A stretch of DNA of 64,000 bases. Origin: Colletes latitarsis (Eukaryota; Arthropoda; Insecta; Hymenoptera; Colletidae). Both the position numbers and the translations under genes were made by a program. This document shows, piece after piece, positions 36,267 to 49,016 of the stretch. The stretch spans positions 15,190,001 through 15,254,000 of the forward strand of contig NC_135141.1 of NCBI RefSeq assembly GCF_051014445.1, written 5' to 3'. Position 1 is the first letter of the stretch. Every line of letters begins with the position of its first letter. The notes under the pieces were generated by a model. The model did not search any database. It was given only the letters and a program-made list of their open reading frames with translations, and was not told the DNA's origin.

Positions 36267-37634
36267 TATATGCAAAAAGTGTTTTGAATAAAGTTTGTTT
36301 ATAATAGAATTTTATTTTTTAAAAAAAGCTTCATTTTTTATGTTTGAGTCAAATTTACTCATTTCAGGCAAAATAGGTATATAACCAACATCCGGTAATC
36401 TAGTGTTAAAAGAATTTTAAGAGGATTAATCAGGAACGATTGAAAGCATTGTTAAAAATTTTATTATTATAATTTATTAAATAATCATGACCATAGTTTA
36501 GTTATTTTTATTATTAAAATATTTATTTTTTGTCATACGTCGACGATCGTGATCTTCGCATCGATAAAGGAAAATTCTTTTTCGAAGTCTAGACGATTCC
36601 AGCCAGGAACACTCGTACTTTTTCCGACGCGTTAAAGGCCCTTATCAAACCTAACTGCTTATCACGACTGAACTCTGAACTTCGACCTAAGCCCTTGAAG
36701 GAAACCACCGCTGCAATATATCTTGAGATATCGATTTCTACACGTGTCTTCGAAGTAAATCCCTCGTGACTCAAAAAGAACTTCGAACTTCTAAATCAGG
36801 GGTTGTAATAATTATTCCCACACTATAGTGACCCACAGGATTCGAGCATGTTCGGGAATTTTTATGCAGCGATAAAATCAATGTTTCGAAATAGTCAAGT
36901 ACCTGATAAGAATCCGATAGAACATTTTAATAAAACGACAGTTTATGGTCGTTCTTTAACAAAAGCTAATTAATAACTTGAATAGATCACAAGTACCAAT
37001 AGACTATTATGCAAAAATTGTCGATTATTAATATTTCGATCATGAATATCGAATTACTAGCAGGGTTGAAACTTCTTATGAAATTATTTATTTATTTAAT
37101 ATCGGAACACTTCGGAGGTTCAACTATTCCTTGCATGAAATTTGAATACTATGTTATTTGAACATTTGGCTATTCAAATATTATGCGAATACCTGAATGC
37201 ACGAATATTGAATGATTTAGATATTTAATTATTGTAGCTTGTGTCACTTTCACGCTAGCTTTCAACAACTTGTTTTAATTGATTTTAAGTCGACAGCCAC
37301 TACAAAATTTTGACTAGAAAATAAGATTGGACGCTAAATATACACGGTACGGAGGAGAATTTGCCCACAAAAACTTCTGTTTCTATCACAAATAGTTATT
37401 TTTCCACAATTACCTTTATTACTGTTCCAAAAACAGTTCGTAGTAGAATACATAAAATTATTCTTGTAGAAAAGATCTTATATTTAAGGAAAAGATTCAC
37501 TCGAATATCGTTACAAATATCATCGAAAAGTTTTCAGTTTTTAATTTTTGCAAATTTTATTTAGATTTCTAACATAATGAAAAATATTCTCAGGTGTATT
37601 TTGATCCTCTATCTTTAATCACCGCAAGCAAAAA
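36267..37634. other. AT-rich spacer, no gene seen
   Basis: No gene recognised; frames at 36589-36774 (minus) and 37361-37564 (plus) show no domain. A lone TAATCTAGTGTTAA at about 36396-36409 resembles one end of the TTAA MITE family, but no partner end was found. Confidence 0.45.
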
Positions 37635-39393
37635 TTGAAAAAGAAGTTTTCAAATCATTCTAAAAAAATTATTCTCGGTTGCGGGGGTCAATTACAATCA
37701 TTTTCGGTCATTACACATACCCCCAAAATCCTACGCATTTTCGAGAAAAAAATTCCTTACCGAAAATATAATTTCAGGCTCTGAAATTTCTTGCGAATCT
37801 TTAAAACATCATAAATCTTGAACGGATTGGACGATTTTAATGTTTAAAAAAGCGAACAACGCGTATTGAGGTGAGGAATATGTAGAAATTGTAAAAATAT
37901 TCAAAAAGTTGATCCTTGACCCCGTAAAGTTGAGAAAACCCCCATAAAAATGGTCCAATTTTCAAACGACCATAATTCCTAGAATAGTGAATATATTTCA
38001 ATGAAACTTTTTTCTGAAGTAGAGCTCATGGGTACCTACAGAAAAGTATTAGCCAACTTTTCTGTAGGGCGTCAAACAAATTTATGAAAAATGAAATACG
38101 AATTTTTAAGAAAAATCGACAGGGGGTAGCTACTGAAATTTTGCGACGAAAAAAAAATTTCAAATCGTTCTGGAAAAATTATTTTCGATTGCAGGGCTCG
38201 ATTGTAATCATTTTTGATCATTACACATAACCTCGAAATCCTACGCATTTTCGAGAAAGAAATTACTTATAGAAAATCTAATGCGAGAACGGAAAGCTTC
38301 CCTGAAATTTCATGCGTATCTTTAAAATGTCATAACTCCTGAACGGATTGGACAATTTTAATGTTTAAAATAGCGCTCAACGCGTATTGAGGTGAGGAAT
38401 ATGTAGAAATTGTAAAAATATTCAAAAAGTTTATCCTTGACCCCGAAAAATGAGAAAACCCCCATAAAAATGGTCCAATTTTCAAACGACCATAATTCCT
38501 AGAATAGTGAATACATTTCAATGAAACTTTTTTTTTAAGTAGAGCATATGGGCAACTACAAAAAAGTATTAAACAACTTTTCTATACAGCATCAAACAAA
38601 ATTACTAAAAATTAAAAACAAATATTTAAGAAAAATTGACAAGATGTCTTTTTTTGATGAAATTAAAATATTTCAAATCGTTCTGAAAAAAATATTGTTA
38701 GCTGTGGGGGTCAATTGCAATCATTTTTGGTGAATACATATACTCCCGAAATCCTACGCATTTTCGAGAAAAAAATTCCTTACCGAAAATATAATTTCAG
38801 GCTCTGAAATTTCTTGCGAATCTTTAAAACAACATAAATCTTGAACAGATTGGACGATTTTAATTTTCAAAAAGGCAAACAACGCGTATTTAGATAAAGA
38901 ATATGTAGAAATTCTAAAAATATTGAAAAAGTTGATCCTTGACCCCGTAAAGTTGAGAAAACCCCCATAAAAATGGTCCAATTTTCAAACGACCATAATT
39001 CCTAGAATAGTGAATACATTTCAATGAAACTTTTTTTTTAAGTAGAGCACATGGGCAACTACAAAAAAGTATTAAACAATTTTTCTATACAGCGTCAAAA
39101 AAAATTACTAAAAATTAAAAACGAATATTTAAGAAAAATTGACAAGGTGTCTTTTCGATGAAATTAAAATATTTCAAATCGTTCTGAAAAAAATATTGTT
39201 AGTTGTGGGGGTCAATTGCAATCATTTTTGGTTATTACACATACCCCCGAAATTGTACGCAGTTTCGAGAAAAAAATTCAATATGGTCGGAACTTTAAAC
39301 GTTAATAACTCTTTAACAAAGTCTCCATCAACAAATTGGTATTCTTGATTTTCATCTTATTTTGGCCTCTAGAATCTCTCATTAAAATTTTCC
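37635..39393. repeat. CAGGGTG-family fragment E9
   Basis: Starts inside an A block (GGTTGCGGGGGTCAATTACA) and continues through B-A-B-A-B blocks (CATAATTCCTAGAATAGTGA at about 37971, 38491 and 38993). It ends with the inner right TIR, CTCTAGAATCTCTCATTAAA, without the outer terminus. Plus-strand orientation. Confidence 0.8.
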
Positions 39394-40776
39394 CCTTTTT
39401 GTATAATTTCAGATTATCAACTTGCCCTGGCCTCCCCTAAATAGTGAGTAATAAGCTTTTGGAAAAAGTATAAAAATTAATGTGTATTAAAGAACTGAAT
39501 ATTCATGAAAGAATAAACTAAATACCAAGTCGATTATTCGTTTTGTCGATAAAGTTCTAACCAGACTGTAACACTTTGGATAGAGTAAAAGAAGTAGATA
39601 ACTGCTTGTCTGGTTACGACTGAATGTTCAGGTTACTTTTCGAGGCGACTGTACGTTACGTTTACAAAAATGTCATCGGTGGGGCGTGAAAATAGCTCGG
39701 TGTACCGGTTAAGGGTTAAAAGTCGCTCGTTTAACTTGGAAGTTGCAAAGTGTAAAGTACACAGCTCTGTATCGTATCGCAGGGCAGAAGGTGTACCTAG
39801 CTAAAATGAAGAAAGAACGAAGACCCATTTATGTCTTACTCGACGGCCACCTTCCGCTTCTTCTTCGTTTACTTCTTCATCACCTTCATCATCTACCGAC
39901 TCCACTCGCTGCTCGTCTTTTTGCAGCACGGTGGAGCAGTAAAACGCATTTCATGCGAGCTGCAAAAAAGGAAGCAACGAGACCGCGCCAGAGCGTCGGC
40001 CGTCGAAACGCAACGACTGGTTAAACGCGAAAATTATAATAAACCCACACGGCTCCGAAACGAGCATAAAAATTGCCCGGAATGCGCGTCCCCTGTTAAT
40101 TTTTCGTTCTCACTTTCCTATCGTTATTGCAAACCCGCGTTCCCATGCAAATTACCGATAAAAACTTTTACCACACCCGTTAACCAAACGGATATTTCTA
40201 CATTTTGCAATCGCGAGATACAAACAAATAGCAAAGAAAACTGAAAATTTTACGCAATGTACGTATCTACTCTTCCTTGGTATTCGTCTTGTCTTTTAAT
40301 TGCCATCGTTTATGACTGCATCATGGTTAACGTAATTAAATTAACGTTAAAGAAATTGTGATTTGTGTTTTTATAGACGATTTATGGTGTAAACCAACAA
40401 TTCTAAGAGTACAAGAAAAAGGGATGAATTGGTTTTTCGGTTTTGAAATTTGTGTTTCTTTTATTCTAATATTCATTCCTGTTCTTGGAAATATGAAATG
40501 TTAAAGAATCGTTTAGTTATTAACATTTTAAAAATACTTTTGCTTTGGAAAGCTTTGTTATGTCTATATTTCCTCATTGTCCCATGAAATTTAATAATTA
40601 AATTTAATAAGTGATGTGTATTCGTGTTATGGAGTTATCAAGTAATCAGTCATTGCAAAACTTTTTCTCACTTTTGATACTCGTAATTTCCAAATGAAAA
40701 TTCTTTATATAGTTTATTTTTTAAAATTTGCATCGACACGAGTATATTTTTCTATTTTAAAATATTAGTTTTGTTT
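39394..40776. other. Spacer with GC-richer patch, no gene called
   Basis: 39600-40240 is GC-richer, with two overlapping plus-strand frames (39743-40024, 39831-40244). The longer starts with a hydrophobic stretch and then a basic region. No homologous family is recognised, and overlap of two frames argues for caution. The remainder is AT-rich. Confidence 0.45.
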
Positions 40777-41030
40777 CTAGAAATACTCTAATACATATAA
40801 ATTCATTAAATATTATTTATGCATTCATGTTTCATAACTTCGATATTCTTAATTTTTATGTAATTATTCAATTACGAAACGACCCATATATTTAATTCTT
40901 CATTCATCTATTTCGTATCGATTACTCTTAAATTCAATACCAAGACGAAGACGAAATAAATTTAGAACGTCGATTAATCAAAATTTCGATTATTGAAAAT
41001 AATAACACGAGTTCGAAATTGCATTCTTGT

Positions 41031-43908
41031 ATAGGAAAGTATGACAATCTAAAATAGGACGAAAATGAAGAATACCAATTTGTTGATGGAGGCTTCGTTA
41101 AGAAATTATTAATGTTTAAAGTTCCGTCCGTACTGAATTTTTTTCTTGAAAATGCGCAAGATTTCGAGGGTATGTCTATTCACTAAAAATGATTGTAATT
41201 AGGCCCTGCAACCGAAAATAATTTTTCCAGAATGATTCGTAGGTTTTCAATTTTGTCAAAAAGTTTGCCCACTTACTGAATTTTTTTTCTCGAGAATGGT
41301 TAGGATTTTGAGGGTATGTCTATTCTCCAAAAATAGATTGCAATTGATCCCCCAAACTGAAAATAATTTTTCCATAACGATTCGAAATTTTTTTTTTATC
41401 GAATTTAATCATCTACCCCTGTCGATTTCTCTTAAAAATTCGTTTTTGATTTTTAATAAATTTGTTTAATTTTGTACAGAAATTTTGTCTAATACTTTTT
41501 GGTAGGTACCCATGAGCTCTACTGCACGAAAAATATTCATTGAAATATATCCACTATTGTAGGAGTTATAGTCGTTTGAAACTTGGACCATTTTCATGGG
41601 GCTTTTCTCATTTTACGGAGTTAAAAAACAACTTTTCGAATAGTCTAACAATTTCTACATATTCTTCGTCTAAATACGCGTTGTTCGCTTTTTTAAACAT
41701 TGAAATTGTCCAATCCGTTCAGAAGTTATGACATTTTAAAGATTCACATGAAATTTTGGGGAACCATTTCAGGCTTCAGATTAGATTTTCGATAAGTAAT
41801 TTTTTTCTCGAAAATGCGTAGAATTTCGGGGGTATGTGTAATGACCAAAAATGATTACAATCGACCCCTGCAACCGAAAATAATTTTTCCAGAACGACTT
41901 GAAATTTTTTTTTCGTCGACAAATTTCAGTAGCTACCCCCTGTCGATTTTTCTTAAAAATCCGTATTTCATTTTTCATAAATTTGTTTGACGTTGTACAG
42001 AAAAGTTGTTTAATACTTTGTTGTAGGTACTTATAAGCCCTACTTCAGAAAAAAGTTTCATTGAAATATATTCACTATTGTAGGAGTTATGGTAGTTTGA
42101 AGCTTGGACCATTTTCATGGGGCTTTCCTCATTTTACGGGGTTAAAAAACAATTTTTCGAATAGTCTTACAATTTCTACATATTCTTCGTCTAAATACGC
42201 GTTGTTCGCTTTTTTAAACATTGAAATTGTCCAATCCGTTCAGAAGTTATGACATTTTAAAGATTCACATGAAATTTTGGGGAACCATTTCAGGCTTCAG
42301 ATTAGATTTTCGATAAGTAATTTTTTTCTCGAAAATGCGTAGAATTTCGGGGGTATGTGTAATGACCAAAAATGATTACAATCGACCCCTGCAACCGAAA
42401 ATAATTTTTCCAGAACGACTTGAAATTTTTTTTTCGTCGACAAATTTCAGTAGCTACCCCCTGTCGATTTTTCTTAAAAATCCGTATTTCATTTTTCATA
42501 AATTTGTTTGACGTTGTACAGAAAAGTTGTTTAATACTTTGTTGTAGGTACTTATAAGCCCTACTTCAGAAAAAAGTTTCATTGAAATATATTCACTATT
42601 GTAGGAGTTATGGTAGTTTGAAGCTTGGACCATTTTCATGGGGCTTTCCTCATTTTACGGGGTTAAAAAACAATTTTTCGAATAGTCTTACAATTTCTAC
42701 ATATTCTTCTTCTAAATATGCATTGTTCGCTTTTTTAAACATTAAAATTGTCCAATCCGTTCAGGAGTTATGACATTTTAAAGATTCACATGAAATTTTG
42801 GGGAACCATTTCAGGCTTCAGATTAGATTTTCGATAAGTAATTTTTTTCTCGAATATGCGTAGGATTTCCGGGGTATGTGTAATGACCAAAAATGATTAC
42901 AATCGACCCCTGCAACCGAAAATAATTTTTCCAGAACGACTTGAAATTTTTTTTTCGTCGACAAATTTCAGTAGCTACCCCCTGTCGATTTTTCTTAAAA
43001 ATCCGTATTTCATTTTTCATAAATTTGTTTGACGTTGTACAGAAAAGTTGTTTAATACTTTGTTGTAGGTACTTATAAGCCCTACTTCAGAAAAAAGTTT
43101 CATTGAAATATATTCACTATTGTAGGAGTTATGGTAGTTTGAAGCTTGGACCATTTTCATGGGGCTTTCCTCATTTTACGGGGTTAAAAAACAATTTTTC
43201 GAATAGTCTTACAATTTCTACATATTCTTCTTCTAAATATGCATTGTTCGCTTTTTTAAACATTAAAATTGTCCAATCCGTTCAGGAGTTATGACATTTT
43301 AAAGATTCACATGAAATTTTGGGGAACCATTTCAGGCTTCAGATTAGATTTTCGATAAGTAATTTTTTTCTCGAATATGCGTAGGATTTCCGGGGTATGT
43401 GTAATGACCAAAAATGATTACAATCGACCCCTGCAATCGAAAATAATTTTTCCAGAACGACTTGAAATTTTTTTTTCCGTCGAAAAATTTCAGCATCTAC
43501 CCCCTGTCGATTTTTCTTAAAAATTCGTATTTCATTTTTCATAAATTTGTTTGACGTTGTACAGAAAAGTTGTTTAATACTTTTTTGTAGGTACTCATAA
43601 GCCCTACTTCAGAAAAAAGTTTCATTGAAATATATACACTATTGTAGGAGTTATGAACATTTGAAAATTGGACTATTTTTATGGGGTTTTCCTCATTTTT
43701 CGAGGTCAAGGATCAAGGGTATGTGTAATGACCAGAAATGATTGTAATCGACTCTCGAAACCAAAAATAATTTTTTCAGAATGATTTGATATTTTTAATA
43801 ACTTTTTAACGAAGCCTCAGTTAAGAAGTTGATATTCTCGATTTTCGTTTTATTTTCGCCTCTAAAATTTCCCATTAAAACTTTTTCCAGAGGTGGTCGA
43901 ACACCCTG
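41031..43908. repeat. CAGGGTG-family element E10, outer end lost
   Basis: Its right end GGTGGTCGAACACCCTG is intact with TA after it. The left (outer) end is cut at GGAAAGTATGACAATCTAAAAT, at the same point where its partner E11 is cut. The truncation therefore predates the inverted duplication. The interior reads on the minus strand and carries the 521-bp array. Confidence 0.85.
41540..43620. repeat. 521-bp tandem array inside E10, 4 copies
   Basis: Units begin at about 41540, 42061, 42582 and 43103 (periods 521, 521, 521, then about 517). Each is a B plus A block pair containing GGACCATTTTCATGGGGCTT and GTAGCTACCCCCTGTCG. Neighbouring units differ at only a few bases, so the expansion looks recent. 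Confidence 0.95.
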
Positions 43909-43935
43909 TATGTTACGAAATGAGTAATAAAAAGG

Positions 43936-45314
43936 CTAAATGCTAATTTAAGAATATGACAAGAAATCATATGGGCTGCTACTTAAAAAACACGTGATTC
44001 CAATTTTTTACGAAGAAAAGATACTTTTGAGGGGTTTCCTTTATTCTAATAAATTCTTCGCTCGATATCACTTTTGTTCGAAATTATTTTTCTTTCTTTG
44101 TGTATTTATTGATTTTATTAGAATCAGTAGGTACTTAGGTATACATATACGTCTTTTCTATGATTCTTTTCTATATTTTATTCCTCTTGTGGGTTACTCT
44201 AAGTCTCGCCAATGGTATTTGCTCTTTCATACTAAGGTTATCTTGCTGTATCTGAAAATAGAAATTGTCTATAATTTTATCTATGTTACTTTCATGGATT
44301 TCCAACTTTTATTTCATTCTTCGTCGATGCCTGTTGCAGTACATTTTATAGTATTTTCATGTGGATTTGGTAGTGATTTTATGAATTAGTTGCAGCTTCT
44401 TTTACAATTCGGTTGACTATTCAGTTTTCTGCTATGCAGGGTAGGAAAAATTTGATTCGAATGATGGTCGATTATCGGAAATGATAAGGAGACAAAACAT
44501 TTCCAATAACTGAATTTTTCTATATTCGAATTGCAAAATAGGAGTAGCGAATTTGTAACAGGAAAATATGCAAGATAATTTTTTTCGATGATACTTGTTT
44601 ATTACGTAACCATTCTCAAGGAAGATTATGTTCAAATTTAAATAATTCTGTAATTACATAAATACAGAAATATTAGAAAAGATACATTACGAACTAATTA
44701 ATTTAAGTAAACAATGTATAATATAAAAGTGTATGACTTACGATGATATTACGAAGCAAATATTTCTTAGTTTCTTTTACCGGAAGAAAGAGCAAAAAAT
44801 CGATTAAAAAAAAGACATTTATTTATTTTAAAAAGAAATATTAATTTTATTTTATTTGCATAACTTTGATATTGTTGCATATCATTGAAATATGTATAGA
44901 ATATGTTTTCAATTACCCCAAAAACTGTCGTGAAAAAATATTTTAGAATGATATATTTGCATGACCTGAAAATTGCGATTAATTTGTGCGAATTGAATTG
45001 GAAGCTGCCACTTCTGAAGGCATCCCGCCAGTCAGTTTGAAATAAACGACTCGAGATAGCATTCTGGGTTGATTGACGTTTATAGACCGAAGTAAGGCCT
45101 ATGAAGATCTTAGAAATGCGATTACTACATACTACCATAAGTCAATATCGTATCGTAGCAGTACCATATCTTTTGACATAAACTTCAGACTTGTACAAAC
45201 TTAATTGCTAACTTAATTGAAGATGAATGATTGGTGACACGGCGAGCGAACAAATAATATTTCTGAAGATATCAATAATTCACATATGTCTATCTAATGA
45301 TAATACTACATTTT
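43936..45314. other. Unique spacer of the inverted duplication
   Basis: 1,379 bp of AT-rich sequence not repeated elsewhere in the window. It has a 131-codon frame (43994-44389, plus, hydrophobic) and a 123-codon frame (44767-45138, minus). Neither matches a family I know and neither has supporting signals, so no gene is called. Confidence 0.55.
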
Positions 45315-47608
45315 CCTTTTTATTACTCATTTCGTAACATACAGGGTGTTCTGGGAAAAATTTTAATGAGGGATTCTAGAGGCCAAAATAAGACGAAAAT
45401 CAAGAATAGCAATTTCTTGATGGAGGCTTCGTTAAAAAGTTATTAACAATTAAATTCAAAAATTTCAAATCGTTTTGAAAAAATTATTTTCAGTTTGGGG
45501 GATCAATTGCAATCATTTTTGGTGAATAGTCATACCCTCAAAATCCTAACCATTCTCGTGAAAAAAAATTCAGTAAGAGGGCAAACTTTTTGACAAAATT
45601 GAAAACTTACGAATCATTCTGGAAAAATTATTTTCAGTTTGGGGGATCAATTGCAATCATTTTTGGTCATTACACATACCCCCGAAATCCTACGCATTTT
45701 TGAGAAAAAAATTCCTTACCGAAAATCTAATCTGAGGCCTGAAATGGTTCCCCGAAATTTCATGTGAATCTTTAAAATGTCATAAATCTTGAACGGATTG
45801 GACGATTTTAATGTTTAAAAAGGCAAACGACGCGTTTTTTAGTGTAGAATATGTAGAAATTCTAACAATAATGAAAAAGTTATTCCTTGACCCCGTAAAG
45901 TTGAGAAAACCCCTATAAAAATGGTCCAAGTTTCAAACGACTATAACTCCTACTATAGTGAATATATTTCAATGAAACTTTTTTTTGAACTAGAGCTTAT
46001 GAGTTCCTACAAAAAAGTATTAAACAACTTTTCTGTACAGCGTCAAACAAATTTATGAAAAATGAAAAACGAATTTTTATGAAAAATCGACAAGGGAGGG
46101 TAGCTACTGAAATTTTTCGACGAAAAAAAAATTTCGAATCGTTATGGAAAAATTATTTTCGGTTGCAGGGCCTAATTACAATCATTTTTAGTGAATAGAC
46201 ATACCTCCGAAATCCTACGCATTTTCGAGAAAAAAATTCCTTACCGAAAATCTAATCTGAGGCCTGAAATGGTTCCCCGAAATTTCATGTGAATCTTTAA
46301 AATGTCATAAATCTTGAACGGATTGGACGATTTTAATGTTTAAAAAGGCAAACGACGCGTTTTTTAGTGTAGAATATGTAGAAATTCTAACAATAATGAA
46401 AAAGTTATTCCTTGACCCCGTAAAGTTGAGAAAACCCCTATAAAAATGGTCCAAGTTTCAAACGACTATAACTCCTACTATAGTGAATATATTTCAATGA
46501 AACTTTTTTTTGAACTAGAGCTTATGAGTTCCTACAAAAAAGTATTAAACAACTTTTCTGTACAGCGTCAAACAAATTTATGAAAAATGAAAAACGAATT
46601 TTTAAGAAAAATCGACAAGGGAGGGTAGCTACTGAAATTTTTCGACGAAAAAAAAATTTCGAATCGTTATGGAAAAATTATTTTCGGTTGCAGGGCCTAA
46701 TTACAATCATTTTTAGTGAATAGACATACCCTCGAAATCTTGCGCATTTTCAAGAAAAAAATTCCTTACCGAAAATCTAATCTGAGGCCTGAAATGGTTC
46801 CCTGAAATTTCATGCGTATCTTTAAAATATCATAATTCCTGAACGAATTGGGGGATTTTAATGTTTCGAAATGCAAACCACGCGTATTTAGACGAAGAAT
46901 ATGTAGAAATTGTAAGACTATTCGAAAAGTTGTTTCTTAACCCCGTAAAATGAGAAAACCCCCATGAAAATGGTCCAAATTTCAAACGACCATAACTCCT
47001 ACAATAGTGGATATATTTCAATGAATTTTTTTCATGCAGTAGAGCTCATGGGTACTTACCAAAAAGTATTAGACAAAATTTCTGTACAAAATTAAACAAA
47101 TTTATTAAAAATGAAAAACGAATTTTTAAGAGAAATCGATAGGGGTAGATGCTTAAATTTGATAAAAAAAAAATTTCGAATCGTTATGGAAAAATTATTT
47201 TCAGTTTGGGGGATCAATTGCAATCTTTTTTGGTAAATAGACATACCTCCAAAATCCTAACCATTCTCGAGAAAAAAAATTCAGTAAGTGTAGCCTCCAT
47301 CAACAAATTGGTATTCTTGATTTTCGTCCTATTTTAGACTGTCATACTTTCCTATACATGAATGCAATTTCGAACTCGTGTTATTATTTTCAATAATCAA
47401 AATTTTGATTAATCGACGTTCTAAATTTATTTCGTCTTCGTTTTGGAATTGAATTTAAGAGAAATCGATACGAAATAGATGAATATAGAATTAAATATAT
47501 GGGACGTTTCGTAATTGAATAATTACATAAAAGTTAAGAATATCGAAGTCATGAAACAAGAATGCATAAATAATATTTAGTGGATTTATATGTATTAGTG
47601 ATTTTTAG
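45315..47608 (-). repeat. Right arm of the 6.8-kb inverted duplication
   Basis: Reverse complement of the left arm: CCTTTTTATTACTCATTTCG at the inner edge, then E11, then the inverted 110-bp repeat (47362-47465), then ATTAGTGATTTTTAG at the outer edge. The B-block regions look roughly 90% alike between arms. It has only two 525-bp units where the left arm has four. Confidence 0.9.
45342..47335. repeat. CAGGGTG-family element E11, outer end lost
   Basis: The left end CAGGGTGTTCTGGGAAAAAT (a short deletion in the TIR) follows TA at 45340-45341. It contains two full 525-bp A+B units whose landmark ATTCCTTACCGAAAATCTAA recurs at 45711, 46236 and 46761. The outer end is cut at the mirrored position of E10. 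Confidence 0.85.
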
Positions 47609-48704
47609 ATAAAAAATGAAACATAAAGTATGATATCATGTAGCATTTTAATTATTTAATCCCAAAATAATATCCGAAGTATAATGCAATCTTCAAATTG
47701 ATCTTCGATGAAGAATATCGACGAACAGCGTTTAAAACAGAAATGTAAACAAATGAATATATGTATACTTTTTTGTTTATGCACTTATTAGTTAATTTAT
47801 ACACACATTAAATATCACAGGATATGTTATAATAGTATTTTCATCCATATAATAGTTCAAGACTATGAAAAGGAAAATATGTATATGGTACTCTTCAAAA
47901 CATACAAAATAATTTAGTTTTTAATAGAAGAATTGAAAGTTTGTAAAAATAGTTTGAAAGCTCTTCGAAGAGGAACATTGTATTCGACTAGTAATTTTCT
48001 TATCTTCGCTAGTTCCGATGAAAACAATTTCGTGGCTCCGCGCGTTGGACATTTTCTGCGCAGTAAAAGTCGTTCGATCTTTATTCTGTTGTTTTCATCG
48101 CGGAAATTATTCGTCGTTCTGGCCGGAACGGGATCGGTCCTGCGGCCGGAGAGAACTGCGGATAATTATTGAAAATTGTAGATCCACGGGACGACTTCCG
48201 AGAAATAGGTGTCTCTGCGGTCAGCCGATGTCGGGAGGGATTCTTTTCCGTGGCTAATCGAAGAAACCGGCTACCCGGCGTCGTTTCAAATTAATCGAGC
48301 TCTCTATGGACAGGAAATTAGAGGAAGGTCAGGTTGAAGCTCGCGTTCGCCAATCCTCTTCCGCGTGCAATTTCGCCCAATTCTTTTCCTTCGTTTTCTA
48401 TCACCGACCACCGAAACGCGGCGCGGATCGCTCGAGCGGAAAATAATCTCGCGAGAAGACGGCAACGCGAGATAACGATCGAACGGAACCGAGCCGTTGC
48501 ACAGTGGGACCATTTACGATGCCAACGCGACAAAACGGGAAAAAACTAAAACTGGTACGGTACACGACACCATTAAACCAGATTTTCGTCAATACCTCAT
48601 TTAGCTACTATCGAGAGTTGCTCCAGTTACGTGAATATTTGGCCTGTTTTGGGAATCCCAACATTTATTAACGGACCTCATTTAGTTACTATTAGTTAAA
48701 TTAC
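47609..48704. other. Spacer with GC-rich island upstream of the piggyBac-like element
   Basis: 47609-47930 is AT-rich. 48000-48560 is GC- and CpG-rich with open frames on both strands and no recognised domain. 48560-48704 leads to the TTAA at 48705. Confidence 0.5.
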
Positions 48705-48708
48705 TTAA
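48705..48708. repeat. TTAA target duplication, left of piggyBac-like element
   Basis: TTAA directly abuts the TIR CACGTTCCCTGCC; its partner is at 51191-51194. Confidence 0.9.
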
Positions 48709-49016
48709 CACGTTCCCTGCCAGACCGTTTTTTGAAGACTTCCCGTTCAGGCTTTACAAGTGTATTATTTTGTTTCTGGCGTATGCCTTACAATAATTAA
48801 AATAGTGCAAAAATCATAATTATCAAGGAAAGGTTGTATAGTTTAACATGCATAACACAACAAACCAATAAATTTATTTTTCTAGGTATTAGTTCAACAA
48901 ATACCTGGCTGAACATTACTATGCCAAGCGAGTTGCATTCTCATATATAATTTTTTTTATCATGTCTATATCAGTTTAAAATATAACATTTTAGTTGAAT
49001 TCAAGTTTGTATGCAA

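Larger units (their letters stand above)
40777..43935 (+). repeat. Left arm of a 6.8-kb inverted duplication
   Basis: The outer edge CTAGAAATACTCTAATACATAT and the inner edge ACGAAATGAGTAATAAAAAGG both reappear inverted on the other side (47608 and 45315). The arm holds flanking unique sequence (40777-40930), the 110-bp dispersed repeat (40930-41030) and E10. It is longer than the right arm because E10 carries extra tandem units. Confidence 0.9.

Noticed and set aside
36396..36409. Single TAATCTAGTGTTAA resembling a CACTAG MITE end
   Set aside because: No opposite end or shared interior found nearby, so it is insufficient for a MITE call.
43994..45138. 131- and 123-codon frames in the spacer of the inverted duplication
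   Set aside because: No recognisable family, no start context or splice pattern I can defend, and AT-rich composition. Left as unannotated spacer.
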